A stretch of 64,000 nt of DNA from positions 18,411 to 82,410 of the forward strand of contig JAJZEB010000003.1 in NCBI GenBank assembly GCA_021805805.1, written 5' to 3'. Below, piece by piece: positions 33,269 to 42,750 of the stretch (within the stretch, counting starts at the first letter, position 1; the number at the start of each line of letters is the position of its first letter). Source of the DNA: Pseudomonadota bacterium (GTDB taxonomy: Bacteria > Pseudomonadota > Gammaproteobacteria > Burkholderiales > Burkholderiaceae_C). A program made the position numbers and the translations under genes. The notes beneath the pieces were generated by a model. The model saw only the letters and a program-made list of their open reading frames with translations. It made no database searches and was not told where the DNA came from.

Positions 33269-34540
33269 TCAGTACCGGGCGCGCGCCGCTGCGGCCAGCT
33301 GCGCGGCCGCTTGCGCGGGCGTGATCTCGCCGTCGAAAGCGCGCGCGATGATGTCGTAGAAGGCGTGCTGGATCGCAGGCGGCACGGCGTAGCCCTGCGA
33401 CATCGAACCCATCAGCGTGCCGGCCCGGTCGGCCTCGGCCAGATCGGCGATGGCCTTCGCGCCGCAGGCGTTGAACCCGGCGGGCGAGACGCCGAGCAGC
33501 GCCGGCGCGGATCCCTTGACCCGATTGAACCGAGCCTGCACCTCCGGGCTCATCACGTCATCGACCATGCGCGCCTGCGCCGCGCGATCCTTGACGTCGA
33601 AGAACACGAACGCGTCGGAGTTGAACGTCACCGATCCCTGGGTCCCCGGCGTGCGCAGGCACAGGTAGTCCTTGCCGGGAACCCGCCCCGCATGGTTGAA
33701 CTCGCCCAGCGCCCAATCGCCCATCATCTGGAAGCCGGCGCGTCCGTCGATCACCATGCCGGTGGCGACGTTCCAGTCGCGGTTGGCGTATTCACCGTCG
33801 ACATAGCTGCGCAGCGCGCGCAGACGCGTGAACGACGTACGCATCGCTGCCGAGTCGAGCGCGGCCGGTTGCAGCTCGATCAGCGCGCGGCGGTAGAACG
33901 CCGGACCTCCGACCGACAGCACGATGCCATCGAACATGGTCGCGATCTGCCACGGCTGCCCGCCCGCGGCCAGCGGGACGAACCCGGCCTTGCGGACCTT
34001 GTCCAGATCGCTGATGAACGCGCCCCAGTCGCCAGGCGCGCGGTGCACGCCGGCGCGCTCCAGGACCGCCTTGTTGGCCCAGACCCAGTTGCTCGAATGC
34101 ACGTCGATCGGCGCTGCGACCCAGCGTCCTCGGTCCGTGTCGAACGCCTGCAGCGCCTTCGGCACGCGCTGCGCCCAGCCACCGCTGCGCGCCAGCGGTG
34201 TCAGATCCTGCAATGCGCCCTGCGCCGCCCAGTCGCGTATGTCGAAGCCGAGCATCTGCGCAGCGGTCGGCGGATCAGCGGACAGCACCCGTGCGCGCAG
34301 CGTGGTCATGGCCTGTGCACCGCCGCCGCCGGCGATCGGCACGTCGCGCCACTGCACGCCCTGCGCGCGCAGCGTGCGCTCGAGTTCCTTCAGCGCCGAG
34401 GCCTCGCCGCCGGCGGTCCACCAATGCAGCACCTGCACTTCGGCGGCGGCCGCATCCGGCACGACCGCCAGGGGCTGCACCAGCGCGAGAGCAGACGCAT
34501 TGAAAAACGCGATGAAAAATGCGCGGATCGGACGCTTCAC
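33269..34540 (-). CDS. Sugar ABC transporter substrate-binding protein
   Basis: Signal peptide; VQVLHWWTAGGEASALKELERTLRAQGVQWRDVPIAGGGGAQAMTTLRARVLSADPPTAAQ. GTG start proposed. Confidence 0.9.
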   Translation of the reverse strand: MKRPIRAFFIAFFNASALALVQPLAVVPDAAAAEVQVLHWWTAGGEASALKELERTLRAQGVQWRDVPIAGGGGAQAMTTLRARVLSADPPTAAQMLGFDIRDWAAQGALQDLTPLARSGGWAQRVPKALQAFDTDRGRWVAAPIDVHSSNWVWANKAVLERAGVHRAPGDWGAFISDLDKVRKAGFVPLAAGGQPWQIATMFDGIVLSVGGPAFYRRALIELQPAALDSAAMRTSFTRLRALRSYVDGEYANRDWNVATGMVIDGRAGFQMMGDWALGEFNHAGRVPGKDYLCLRTPGTQGSVTFNSDAFVFFDVKDRAAQARMVDDVMSPEVQARFNRVKGSAPALLGVSPAGFNACGAKAIADLAEADRAGTLMGSMSQGYAVPPAIQHAFYDIIARAFDGEITPAQAAAQLAAAARARY

Positions 34541-35031
34541 GGCGATCTCCAGAGAACCGGAAAACGGGCTGCGCGAGTGCTTGCCTCGACGCCCTTTGCG
34601 ACGTAGCTTAGCGACATCGACTTTTCCGGTGATTAAGGGTAAACCCGCGTTTTGTGCTCCGGGCGTTTTCGCAAGACTTTGTATTAATTGAACTTTTCTC
34701 GTCCGCAACAGACCTCACAAAAGCATTCGAAATTCCCCGCACCGCTTGTATTCGGTATTTTTATTACACAAATCGATTCGGCATCTAATATGAAATCCAT
34801 GCTCAACCAGTTGCTCGCCAGATTTTTCAAAAGGCCGAACTGTCCGTCGCAACATTGGTGTGCCCTGACCAGCGGCAACTCCGATGCAAGCGTTGCACGG
34901 CAACACCGGAGGGCGCCGAGCAGCCCATCGAGTCTGCGTGGTGCCGAATTGGCGACAACGGTCGACACCATGGCCGAATTCCCGCACGATGCCGCGGCCA
35001 TTGCGTTGCGGCGCGACAACCGGACAGCGCC

Positions 35032-35985
35032 ATGATCGCGGTCTGTGGCGAAGCCTTGATGGACGTGTTCGCCGGCACGCCGACACCGACGGGCCTGGCG
35101 CTGGACGCGCGCGTCGGCGGCTCGCCGTTCAACCTCGCGGTCGGCCTGGCGCGGCTGCGCCAGCCGGTCGCGCTGCTCGGCGCGATCTCGACCGACTTCC
35201 TCGGCCAGCGACTGTGGCAGGCGCTGGTCGACGAAGGCGTCGAACCGGGCGCCGTGCGCCGCAGTGCGGCACCGACCACGCTCAGCCTGGTCGGAACCGA
35301 CTCCGGCGGGCACCCGTCGTACGCGTTCCACGGCAGCGCGGGTGCCGACCGCGACCTGCCGCTGGATGCGCTTGCCGCGCTCGACGCGCTGCCGAACGCA
35401 CTGCGCGCGCTGCACCTGGGCTCGTACACGGCGATCGTGCCGCAGGTGGCGTCGACGCTGCGCGCGCTGGTCGAACGCATGCAGCACCGCTGCCTGATCG
35501 CGTACGACCCGAACCTGCGCCTGCAGGTCGAGCCCGATCGCACGCGCTGGCGCGCCATGCTCGACTGGATGCTGCCGCGCGCCGACCTGGTCAAGCTCAG
35601 CGACGAGGATCTGCGGCTGCTCGAACCCGGACTGCCGATCGAAGTCTTCGCGCGCCATGCGCGCGCGCAGGGGTGCGGCTTGCTGATCGTCACCCGCGGC
35701 GCGCACGGCGCGCTGGCCTGGAGCCGCCATGCGCACGCCGCCGCGCCGGCGCAGCCGGTCGCGCTCGTCGACACCGTCGGCGCCGGCGACAGCTTCCAGG
35801 CCGCCACGCTGGCCTGGCTGGCCGAGCACGCGTGCCTGAGCGCGGGCGCGCCGGGCGGACTCGACGCCGACGCGCTGCATGCGCTGCTGCGTTTTGCCAC
35901 GGCCGCGGCCGCGCTGACCTGCGGCAGGCGCGGCGCCGACCTGCCGCGACGCGACGCCATCGATGCCGCGCTGCGCGGCGCCTGA
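35032..35985 (+). CDS. PfkB-family carbohydrate kinase (fructokinase-like)
   Basis: MIAVCGEALMDVF, GGSPFNLAVGLARL, ALVDTVGAGDSFQAATLAWL. Confidence 0.92.
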   Translation: MIAVCGEALMDVFAGTPTPTGLALDARVGGSPFNLAVGLARLRQPVALLGAISTDFLGQRLWQALVDEGVEPGAVRRSAAPTTLSLVGTDSGGHPSYAFHGSAGADRDLPLDALAALDALPNALRALHLGSYTAIVPQVASTLRALVERMQHRCLIAYDPNLRLQVEPDRTRWRAMLDWMLPRADLVKLSDEDLRLLEPGLPIEVFARHARAQGCGLLIVTRGAHGALAWSRHAHAAAPAQPVALVDTVGAGDSFQAATLAWLAEHACLSAGAPGGLDADALHALLRFATAAAALTCGRRGADLPRRDAIDAALRGA

Positions 35986-35993
35986 ACGCCGGC

Positions 35994-36782
35994 TCAGTCG
36001 GCGCGCGCGCCGTCCGGCTTTCGCGCCGCGACGAAGCCGGCGATGCGGCGCGCGGTCTCGGCGCTGGCAAAGCACGCGTGCGCGGCTTCGGTTTCGCGTT
36101 CGAGCGCGGCTTCCAGCTCCGCGGTCGCGCCCATGGCGCGCTTGAGCCGGCTGGTGGCGTGCGCTGCGCGCGCGGCCACGCGTCCGGCCAATTCGAGCGC
36201 GACGGCGCCCAGTTGCTCCCTCGGCACCACGCGGTTGACCAGGCCGAGCGCGTACAGGCGCTGCGCATCGAGGCGCTCGCCAAGCACGATCAGCTCCATC
36301 GCGCGCTGGTAGCCGAGCGCGCGCGGCAGCAGCCAGGTCACGCCGCCGGTGACGAAATGCCCGAGTTCCATTTCGGGAAAGAACGCCACTAGGTCGTCGG
36401 CGGCGACGACCAGGTCGCAGTTCAGCATCCACTCGAGACCGCCGCCGACTGCATAGCCGTGCACCGCGCCGACGACCAGCTTGGGACCGTGCATCAGATC
36501 GCGGGTGATGCGCTGGATGCGCGCGCAGGTCGACGCGATGCTGGCCTCGGTCGAGGCCTGCGCGCCGAACTCCTTCAGGTCGTCGCCGGCGCAGAACGCG
36601 CGCCCGGCGCCGGTCAGCACGATCGAACCGGTTGCCGGGTCGGCGTGCGCCGCGTGCAGCGCTTCGTGCAGGTCGTCGAGCAGGCTGCCGCCGATGGCGT
36701 TCAGGCGCTCGGGGCGGTCCAGGGTGACGACGCTGACCGCGCCTTGCGCGTGCAGGCGGACACTGGGGATTCGATCGTTCAT
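35994..36782 (-). CDS. Enoyl-CoA hydratase/isomerase family protein
   Basis: VVTLDRPERLNAIGGSLL, GAGRAFCAGDDLKEF, AVHGYAVGGGLEWMLNCDLVVA. Confidence 0.92.
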   Translation of the reverse strand: MNDRIPSVRLHAQGAVSVVTLDRPERLNAIGGSLLDDLHEALHAAHADPATGSIVLTGAGRAFCAGDDLKEFGAQASTEASIASTCARIQRITRDLMHGPKLVVGAVHGYAVGGGLEWMLNCDLVVAADDLVAFFPEMELGHFVTGGVTWLLPRALGYQRAMELIVLGERLDAQRLYALGLVNRVVPREQLGAVALELAGRVAARAAHATSRLKRAMGATAELEAALERETEAAHACFASAETARRIAGFVAARKPDGARAD

Positions 36783-38374
36783 GGCATGGTCGTCGGGTTG
36801 GTTGCGGATGGGCAATGCGCTGCCTCGCGATCCCAGGCGCCTGCGGTACCGAGCGCGCGCAGGCGGAACTTCTCGACCTTGTCGGTCGGCGTCTTCGGCA
36901 GCTCCGGCATGAACCGCAGATAGCGCGGGATCATGAACCGCGCCATGCGGGACTCGCACCATTCGGCCAGCGCAGCCGGCTCCAGCACTGCGCCGGAGCG
37001 CAGCACCACGCTGGCCAGCACGTCCTCTTCGGTCAGCTCGCTGGGCACGCCGACGACCGCGCATTCGAGCACCAGCGGATGCTGCTCGAGCACCATTTCG
37101 ACTTCGGCCGCCGAGATGTTCTCTCCACGCCGACGCACGATGTCCTTGCGCCGGCCGACGAAGCTGTACCAGCCATCTGCATCGCGGCGCAGCAGGTCGC
37201 CGGTGTGGAACCACTGGTCGCGCATCACCTCGACGGTCTTCTCCGGCATCGCCCAGTAGCCGTCCATCAGCACCGACGGCTCGGTGCCGCGCACCAGCAA
37301 TTCGCCGGTCTCGCCCGTGGGCACCGGGAACCCGTCGTCGTCGACCAGCCGCAGCTCGAACGGGCCGCGCGGCTTGCCGCAGCTACCCCGACGCGCCGGC
37401 GCGTCGGGCGGCGTATACAGCACCACGCCGATTTCGGTGGCGCCGTACAGCTCGACCAGCCGGCAGCCGAAACGCCGCTCGAATTCGGGCGCCCAGGGCG
37501 GCAGAGGAACGCCCCAGCCCAGGCGCGCGCCATGATCGCGATCACTCGGCGACTGCGGCTGCTTCCACAGCATGGTCAGCGTCGCGCCCATGAAATCGAA
37601 AACCGTGGCGCGCAGCGCGCGTACCTCGTCCCAGTAGCGCGATGCCGAGAAGCGCAGCCCGAACGCGGCCACGCCGCGCAGCAGCAAGGCAGGCGCCAGC
37701 GTCAGCACCGCGCCGTCGAGATGGAACATCGGGTACGGGCAATACAGCACGTCGTCGGCGCCCAGCCCCAGCCCGTCGATCGCGCCTGCGGCGTGGCGCA
37801 ACACGAATCGGTGCGACACCAGGGCGGCCTTCGAACGCCCGGTCGAGCCCGAGGTGTAGAGCAGCAGCGCCGGCGACGAGAAATGGGACGCCGGCGGCGG
37901 CGGCAGCCGCTCGGCCGGCGCCAGCAGCGCATCCCAGCGCCGCGGCCGCCGCCCGTCCTGCATGTCCTGGACCTCGCCGCCGACGACCACGACATCGCCG
38001 GGCCAGCGCTCGTGCACCGCGGCGAATGCGGCCCACAGCGACGCATGCACGATCAACAGCCTGCTGCCGACCAGCTCGAGCGCGTCGGCCAGAAGCTCGC
38101 CGCGCCAGTCGGTGTTGAGCGGAGCAGCGACCGCGCCGAGCCGCGCCAGCGCGAACCAGGCGACGACGAACTCGATGCAGTTCGGCAGCAGCAGGCTGAC
38201 GTTGTCGCCTGCGCGCACGCCGCCGGCATGCAACCCCGCGGCAACGCGCTGCGCATCGCGCCAGACCTCGGCGTAGCTCCATTCGCGTTGCACGAAACGC
38301 ACGAACGGGCGTTGCGGCGCTTCGGCAGCCGCCAGCGCGAGTTCAGCATCAAGTGTTCGCGTCCATTTGGACAT
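36779..38374 (-). CDS. Acyl-CoA synthetase / AMP-dependent CoA ligase
   Basis: LLLYTSGSTGRSKAALVSHR, LYGATEIGVVL, WFHTGDLLRRDADGWYSFVGRRKDIVRRRGENIS. Confidence 0.92.
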   Translation of the reverse strand: MSKWTRTLDAELALAAAEAPQRPFVRFVQREWSYAEVWRDAQRVAAGLHAGGVRAGDNVSLLLPNCIEFVVAWFALARLGAVAAPLNTDWRGELLADALELVGSRLLIVHASLWAAFAAVHERWPGDVVVVGGEVQDMQDGRRPRRWDALLAPAERLPPPPASHFSSPALLLYTSGSTGRSKAALVSHRFVLRHAAGAIDGLGLGADDVLYCPYPMFHLDGAVLTLAPALLLRGVAAFGLRFSASRYWDEVRALRATVFDFMGATLTMLWKQPQSPSDRDHGARLGWGVPLPPWAPEFERRFGCRLVELYGATEIGVVLYTPPDAPARRGSCGKPRGPFELRLVDDDGFPVPTGETGELLVRGTEPSVLMDGYWAMPEKTVEVMRDQWFHTGDLLRRDADGWYSFVGRRKDIVRRRGENISAAEVEMVLEQHPLVLECAVVGVPSELTEEDVLASVVLRSGAVLEPAALAEWCESRMARFMIPRYLRFMPELPKTPTDKVEKFRLRALGTAGAWDREAAHCPSATNPTTMP

Positions 38375-38498
38375 CGGTCGCCTTCGCGTTCGGTAATGAA
38401 ACCAATTATGACAGGCAATGGCCGGTCGCGGACGTCCCCTAAACTTCATGGCTCGTCCGGCGGACCGTTCCCCGCCGCCTTTTCCCGATCGTTCAATC

Positions 38499-39632
38499 AT
38501 GTCGTCACTCATGCTCAACCGCCGCCGCCTGCTGCAGGCCGCGGCGTTGCTCGCCGCGCCTGCGGCGCGCGCCGCGGGCACCGGCCCTGCGCCCGCCACC
38601 GACCATCCGCTGCCGTTCGACCCATCGCCGCGCGACGGCTGGCGCGTATTCGAGCTGCACACCCACATCGCGCTCACCGACGCCGGCGGACCGGCGCGCG
38701 TCTGGGTCCCGGTGCCGTCGTTCGACAGCGACGGCTGGGTCATGCCGATGGGCACGCTGTGGAGCGGCAACGCGCGCGCCGCGCGGCTGTGGCAGGACCC
38801 GCGCAGTGGCGCGAGGCTGATCGAAGCGCGCTGGGAGTCCGGCGCTGCCGCGCCGACCCTGGAAGTGCGCAGCCGCATCGCCACCCGCGACCTCGCGGTC
38901 GATCTGCACCGGCCGCGTCGCGTCGCGCCGCTGGACGCGGCCAGCCGCCGCCGCTACACCGCGCCGACGCGCCTGCTGCCGACCGACGGCATCGTGCGTC
39001 GCACCGCGCTGCAGATCACCGCAGGCGCGCACGGCGACCTGGCCAAGGCGCGCGCGATCTACGAATGGATCGTGGTCAACACCGAGCGCGACCCGAAGGT
39101 GCGCGGTTGCGGCACCGGCGACATCCGCTTCATGCTGATGACCCGCGACCTCAAGGGCAAGTGCGCCGACCTCAATGCGCTGTTCGTCGGCCTGGCTCGC
39201 TCGATCGGCCTGCCGGCGCGCGACTTCTACGGCATTCGTGTCGCAAAGTCGCGCTTCGGCTACCACTCGCTCGGAGCCAGCGGCGACGTCACCCATGCGC
39301 AGCATTGCCGTGCCGAAGTCTGGCTCGAATCGTTCGGCTGGGTACCCGCCGATCCGGCCGACGTGCGCAAGGTCGTGCTCGAGGAACGCCCCGGTCTGAC
39401 GCTTGCCTCGCCGGTCGTCGCAGCGGCGCGCCGCACGCTGTTCGGCGCCTGGGAAATGAACTGGGTCCCGTACAACTGCGCGCAGGACATCGCGCTGCCC
39501 GACGGAGCCACGCTGCCTTTCCTGATGTACCCGCAAGGACGCGACAGCGCCGGCGACCTCGACAGTCTGGACCCGCAGGCGTTCAGCTACCGCATCGAAT
39601 CGCGCGAGCTGACCGGCACGGTCGATGTCTGA
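38499..39632 (+). CDS. Transglutaminase-like domain protein with Tat-like signal peptide
   Basis: NRRRLLQAAALLAAPAARAAG; DLKGKCADLNALFVGLARSIGLPARDFYGIRVA; HCRAEVWLESFGWVPADPADV. Confidence 0.88.
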   Translation: MSSLMLNRRRLLQAAALLAAPAARAAGTGPAPATDHPLPFDPSPRDGWRVFELHTHIALTDAGGPARVWVPVPSFDSDGWVMPMGTLWSGNARAARLWQDPRSGARLIEARWESGAAAPTLEVRSRIATRDLAVDLHRPRRVAPLDAASRRRYTAPTRLLPTDGIVRRTALQITAGAHGDLAKARAIYEWIVVNTERDPKVRGCGTGDIRFMLMTRDLKGKCADLNALFVGLARSIGLPARDFYGIRVAKSRFGYHSLGASGDVTHAQHCRAEVWLESFGWVPADPADVRKVVLEERPGLTLASPVVAAARRTLFGAWEMNWVPYNCAQDIALPDGATLPFLMYPQGRDSAGDLDSLDPQAFSYRIESRELTGTVDV

Positions 39633-39903
39633 ACGCGGCCTGCGCTCCGGCGCGCGCGCGCCGCGGCGGCTGCGTGCGGCCGCCGCCGGTTGTGCGGCGT
39701 TGCTGCTCGGCGGTTGCGCGCCCGAGCTGGTCGTCGCCGGCGCCTACGTGCCGGCGTGGCTGGTCTGCGCCGTCGCCGGGCTGCTCGCCGCGGCGGTCGC
39801 GCGCGCGCTGCTCGGCACCCGACTGCCGTGGCCGCTTGCCAGCTATGCGGCGCTGGCGTGCATCGTCGGCGGCCTGGGCTGGCTGGCCTGGGTGCGTGGC
39901 TGA
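39625..39903 (+). CDS. ytcA: YtcA-like small membrane lipoprotein
   Basis: Lipobox LLLGGC, two TM segments; directly upstream of mdtN-like gene as in E. coli. Confidence 0.75.
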   Translation: MSERGLRSGARAPRRLRAAAAGCAALLLGGCAPELVVAGAYVPAWLVCAVAGLLAAAVARALLGTRLPWPLASYAALACIVGGLGWLAWVRG

Positions 39904-39914
39904 GGGCGTCGCGC

Positions 39915-40958
39915 ATGCGTGCCGCCGCACCGTCGCGCCCGGGCCGCCGCGCCCGCATGGTCGCGCTCGCGCTGCTGCTGGCGGCTGCCGCAGTGGCCGC
40001 GCTGCTGGCACTGCAGCGCCGCGCCACCATCGATGACGCGCGTATCGAAGCCGACGTGGTGCACATCGCGCCGCAGGTCGCTGGACGCATCGTCGCGCTT
40101 GCGGTGCGCGATGACGACGCGGTCCGTCGCGGCCAGCTTCTGCTGCGCATCGACCCGACTCCGTACGCGCTGCAATTGCGCCAGGCGCGCGCCCAGCTCG
40201 AAGCCGCGCGCGCGGCTCTGGCGCGCGCGCAGCGCAGCATCGAAGGCGAGCGCGACAACGCGCGCATCGCTGCCGCGCAGATCACGCGCGCGCGCCACAA
40301 CCTGGGCCTGAGCGCGCGTACCCGCGCCCGTCTCGCGCCGCTGGCCGCGCAAGGCTACGTGGCGCGCCAGCAGCTCGACCAGGCGGTCGTCGCCGAGCGC
40401 GACGCACGCACCTCGCTGCGCCAGGCGCTTGCCCAGAGCCGCGCCGCGCAGCACGCGGTCGGCGACGTCGCCGCGGCACGTGCCGAGGTCGACGCCGCCT
40501 CGGCCGCGGTCGCGCTGGCGCAGTACCGCCTGGCCGCCACCGCGGTGCGTGCGCCGCACGCCGGGCGCATCGTCGGCCTGCGCGTGGCCAGCGGCGAGAC
40601 CGTGGCACCCGGCCAATCCGTGTTCACCCTGGTCGATACCCGCCGCTGGTACGCGGTGGCCGACGTGCGCGAAACCGATCTGCGCGCCGTCGGTGTCGGC
40701 GAATGCGCCACGGTCTATGCGATGCTCGACCGCGGCCGCGCGCTGCGCGGCGTGGTCGAGGGCATCGGCTGGGGCGTGCTCGACCCGGACACCATCACGT
40801 TGCCGCGCGCGCTGCCGTACGTACGCGCGTCGCTGAACTGGGTGCGCGTGGCCCAGCGATTCCCGGTCCGCGTGCGCTTGCTCGACCCGCCGGCCGGCCT
40901 GCTGCGCCTGGGCGCCAGCGCCAGCGTGGAACTGCGCCATGGCACGCGCTGCCGCTAG
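39915..40958 (+). CDS. HlyD/MdtN-family efflux periplasmic adaptor
   Basis: TIDDARIEADVVHIAPQVAGRIVALAVRDDDAVRRGQLLLRIDPTPY. Confidence 0.9.
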   Translation: MRAAAPSRPGRRARMVALALLLAAAAVAALLALQRRATIDDARIEADVVHIAPQVAGRIVALAVRDDDAVRRGQLLLRIDPTPYALQLRQARAQLEAARAALARAQRSIEGERDNARIAAAQITRARHNLGLSARTRARLAPLAAQGYVARQQLDQAVVAERDARTSLRQALAQSRAAQHAVGDVAAARAEVDAASAAVALAQYRLAATAVRAPHAGRIVGLRVASGETVAPGQSVFTLVDTRRWYAVADVRETDLRAVGVGECATVYAMLDRGRALRGVVEGIGWGVLDPDTITLPRALPYVRASLNWVRVAQRFPVRVRLLDPPAGLLRLGASASVELRHGTRCR

Positions 40959-42750
40959 CGCGCTGCGCGCGCTGCTCGAGCCTGCGCCGGGCCGGCTCGA
41001 ATTCGCCGTGCGCACCGCACTGGCGTGCATGCTGACCGCCGCGCTGACTGCGCTGTACCGCATCCCCGAGGCAGCGCTTCCGGTGTACCTGGTGTTCTTC
41101 ATCAACCGCCCCGACCGCGGCAGCACCCTGCGCCTGGCCGCAGCGCTGCCGCTGGTGGCACTCATCGTCATCACCCTGCTTCTGGGTCTGGCGCGAGGGG
41201 TCGTCGACAGCGCGCCGCTGCGCGTGGCGGCGATCGCCGCCAGCTCGGTCGTGCTGCTGTGGCTGGCCTCGGCCAGCAGGCTGCAGCCGATCGCCGGCAC
41301 GGTCGCGCTGGTCGTCGCCTACGGACTCGATCTGCTCGGCAGCGTGCCGCTGGGCGACGCCGCCACGCGCGGACTGCTGTACGGCCTGCTGTTCGTCATC
41401 CTGCCTGCGGTGGCGTGCGCGGTGCTGGCCTTGCCGCTGGCGCCGTCGCCGCAGCGCATGGTCCAGCGCAGCGTCGCGGCGCGGCTGCGCGCGGCCGCCG
41501 ACGCGCTGCGCGCCGGCCGCGGCAACGCAGCGCTGCGCCGCCTGGGTGGCACGTTGCAACTGCAGGCCTGGCTGGGAATGCTGCAGCTGGGCACCCCGGC
41601 CGCCGACCTCGCCGCATGGCGCGGCGCCGCGGCCTCCAGCGGCGCGCTGCTGGAGACCGTCGGGCTCATGGTGCGCGACGCCCACAGCCTGCCCGATGCG
41701 CAGACCCGGGCCGAGCTGGTGACCCTGCTCGAAGCCATGGCGCAAACCGTCGATGCCGGCAGCTGGCCGCTGGACGTGGCGCCACCGCTTGCTGCGGCCG
41801 AAGGCCTGCGCGGCGCGCTGCTGCGCGCACTGCACGACCAGTTGGCCGGTTTCGCCGATGCCGTACCCGCGCCGCCGAAGCCGCGCGCATCGCTGCTGCG
41901 CAGCGATGCGCTGAGCAATCCGGTGCACCTGCGCTATGCGCTGAAGACCAGCGCAGCGGCGGTCGGTTGCTACCTGCTGTATTCGGTGCTGGACTGGCCA
42001 GGCATCCACACCTGCTTCATCACCTGCTATATCGTGTCGCTGGGCACGGTCGCCGAAAGCGTCGAGAAACTGTCGCTGCGGCTGGCGGGTTGCATGGCCG
42101 GCGCGCTGCTCGGCACCGGTGCGCTGCTGCTGGCGCTGCCGCAGATCACCACGCTGGGCGCCTGGCTGGCGCTGATCGGCAGCGGAGTGCTGCTCGGCGC
42201 ATGGATCGCAGCCGGCAGCGAACGCATCGCCTACGCCGGCTTCCAGCTCGCGTTCGCGTTTGTGCTGTGCGTGGTCCAGGGCTCGGGGCCCGGCTTCGAT
42301 CTGGTCGTCGCGCGCGACCGCATCATCGGCATCTTGATCGGCAACCTGGTCGCGTACGCGGTGGCCACGACGATCTGGCCGCAAAGCGTGCGGGCGCGCA
42401 TCGACGAGCTGTTCGACCAGGCGCTGCACCTGCTGGCGCAGCTGCGCCGCACGCCCGAAGCGCACGCGCGGCGCGCGCTGGCAGCGCGCCTGATCGACCT
42501 CGACCACGCGCTCATCGATGCGTTTGCGCTGCTTCGCTACGAACCGGATGCGGTGCGTCCGCCGCTGGCCTGGCGGCGCAGCGCGATGCGCGCCGCGCGC
42601 GCGATCGCCCGTCTGGGCCCGGCGCTGCTGCTGTGCGGGGAAGCGCCGGGGGCGGCGGCCGACGCGTTGGCCGCGCGCGCCCGCGGCACATTGCACGCCG
42701 CGCTGCAGGCGCTGCGCGCCTGCGACGGAGCCTGCGATGCGACGGCGTGA
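40939..42750 (+). CDS. FUSC-family inner-membrane efflux component (MdtO-like)
   Basis: Two blocks of TM helices; RYALKTSAAAVGCYLLYSVLDWPGIHTCFITCYIVSLGTVAESVEKL. Confidence 0.9.
   Translation: MARAAASALRALLEPAPGRLEFAVRTALACMLTAALTALYRIPEAALPVYLVFFINRPDRGSTLRLAAALPLVALIVITLLLGLARGVVDSAPLRVAAIAASSVVLLWLASASRLQPIAGTVALVVAYGLDLLGSVPLGDAATRGLLYGLLFVILPAVACAVLALPLAPSPQRMVQRSVAARLRAAADALRAGRGNAALRRLGGTLQLQAWLGMLQLGTPAADLAAWRGAAASSGALLETVGLMVRDAHSLPDAQTRAELVTLLEAMAQTVDAGSWPLDVAPPLAAAEGLRGALLRALHDQLAGFADAVPAPPKPRASLLRSDALSNPVHLRYALKTSAAAVGCYLLYSVLDWPGIHTCFITCYIVSLGTVAESVEKLSLRLAGCMAGALLGTGALLLALPQITTLGAWLALIGSGVLLGAWIAAGSERIAYAGFQLAFAFVLCVVQGSGPGFDLVVARDRIIGILIGNLVAYAVATTIWPQSVRARIDELFDQALHLLAQLRRTPEAHARRALAARLIDLDHALIDAFALLRYEPDAVRPPLAWRRSAMRAARAIARLGPALLLCGEAPGAAADALAARARGTLHAALQALRACDGACDATA

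Noticed and set aside
36815-40036. 1073-aa plus-strand ORF
   Set aside because: Antisense to the CoA ligase and out of frame with the transglutaminase and ytcA genes; low-complexity Arg/Ala/Gln-rich translation typical of a high-GC shadow ORF
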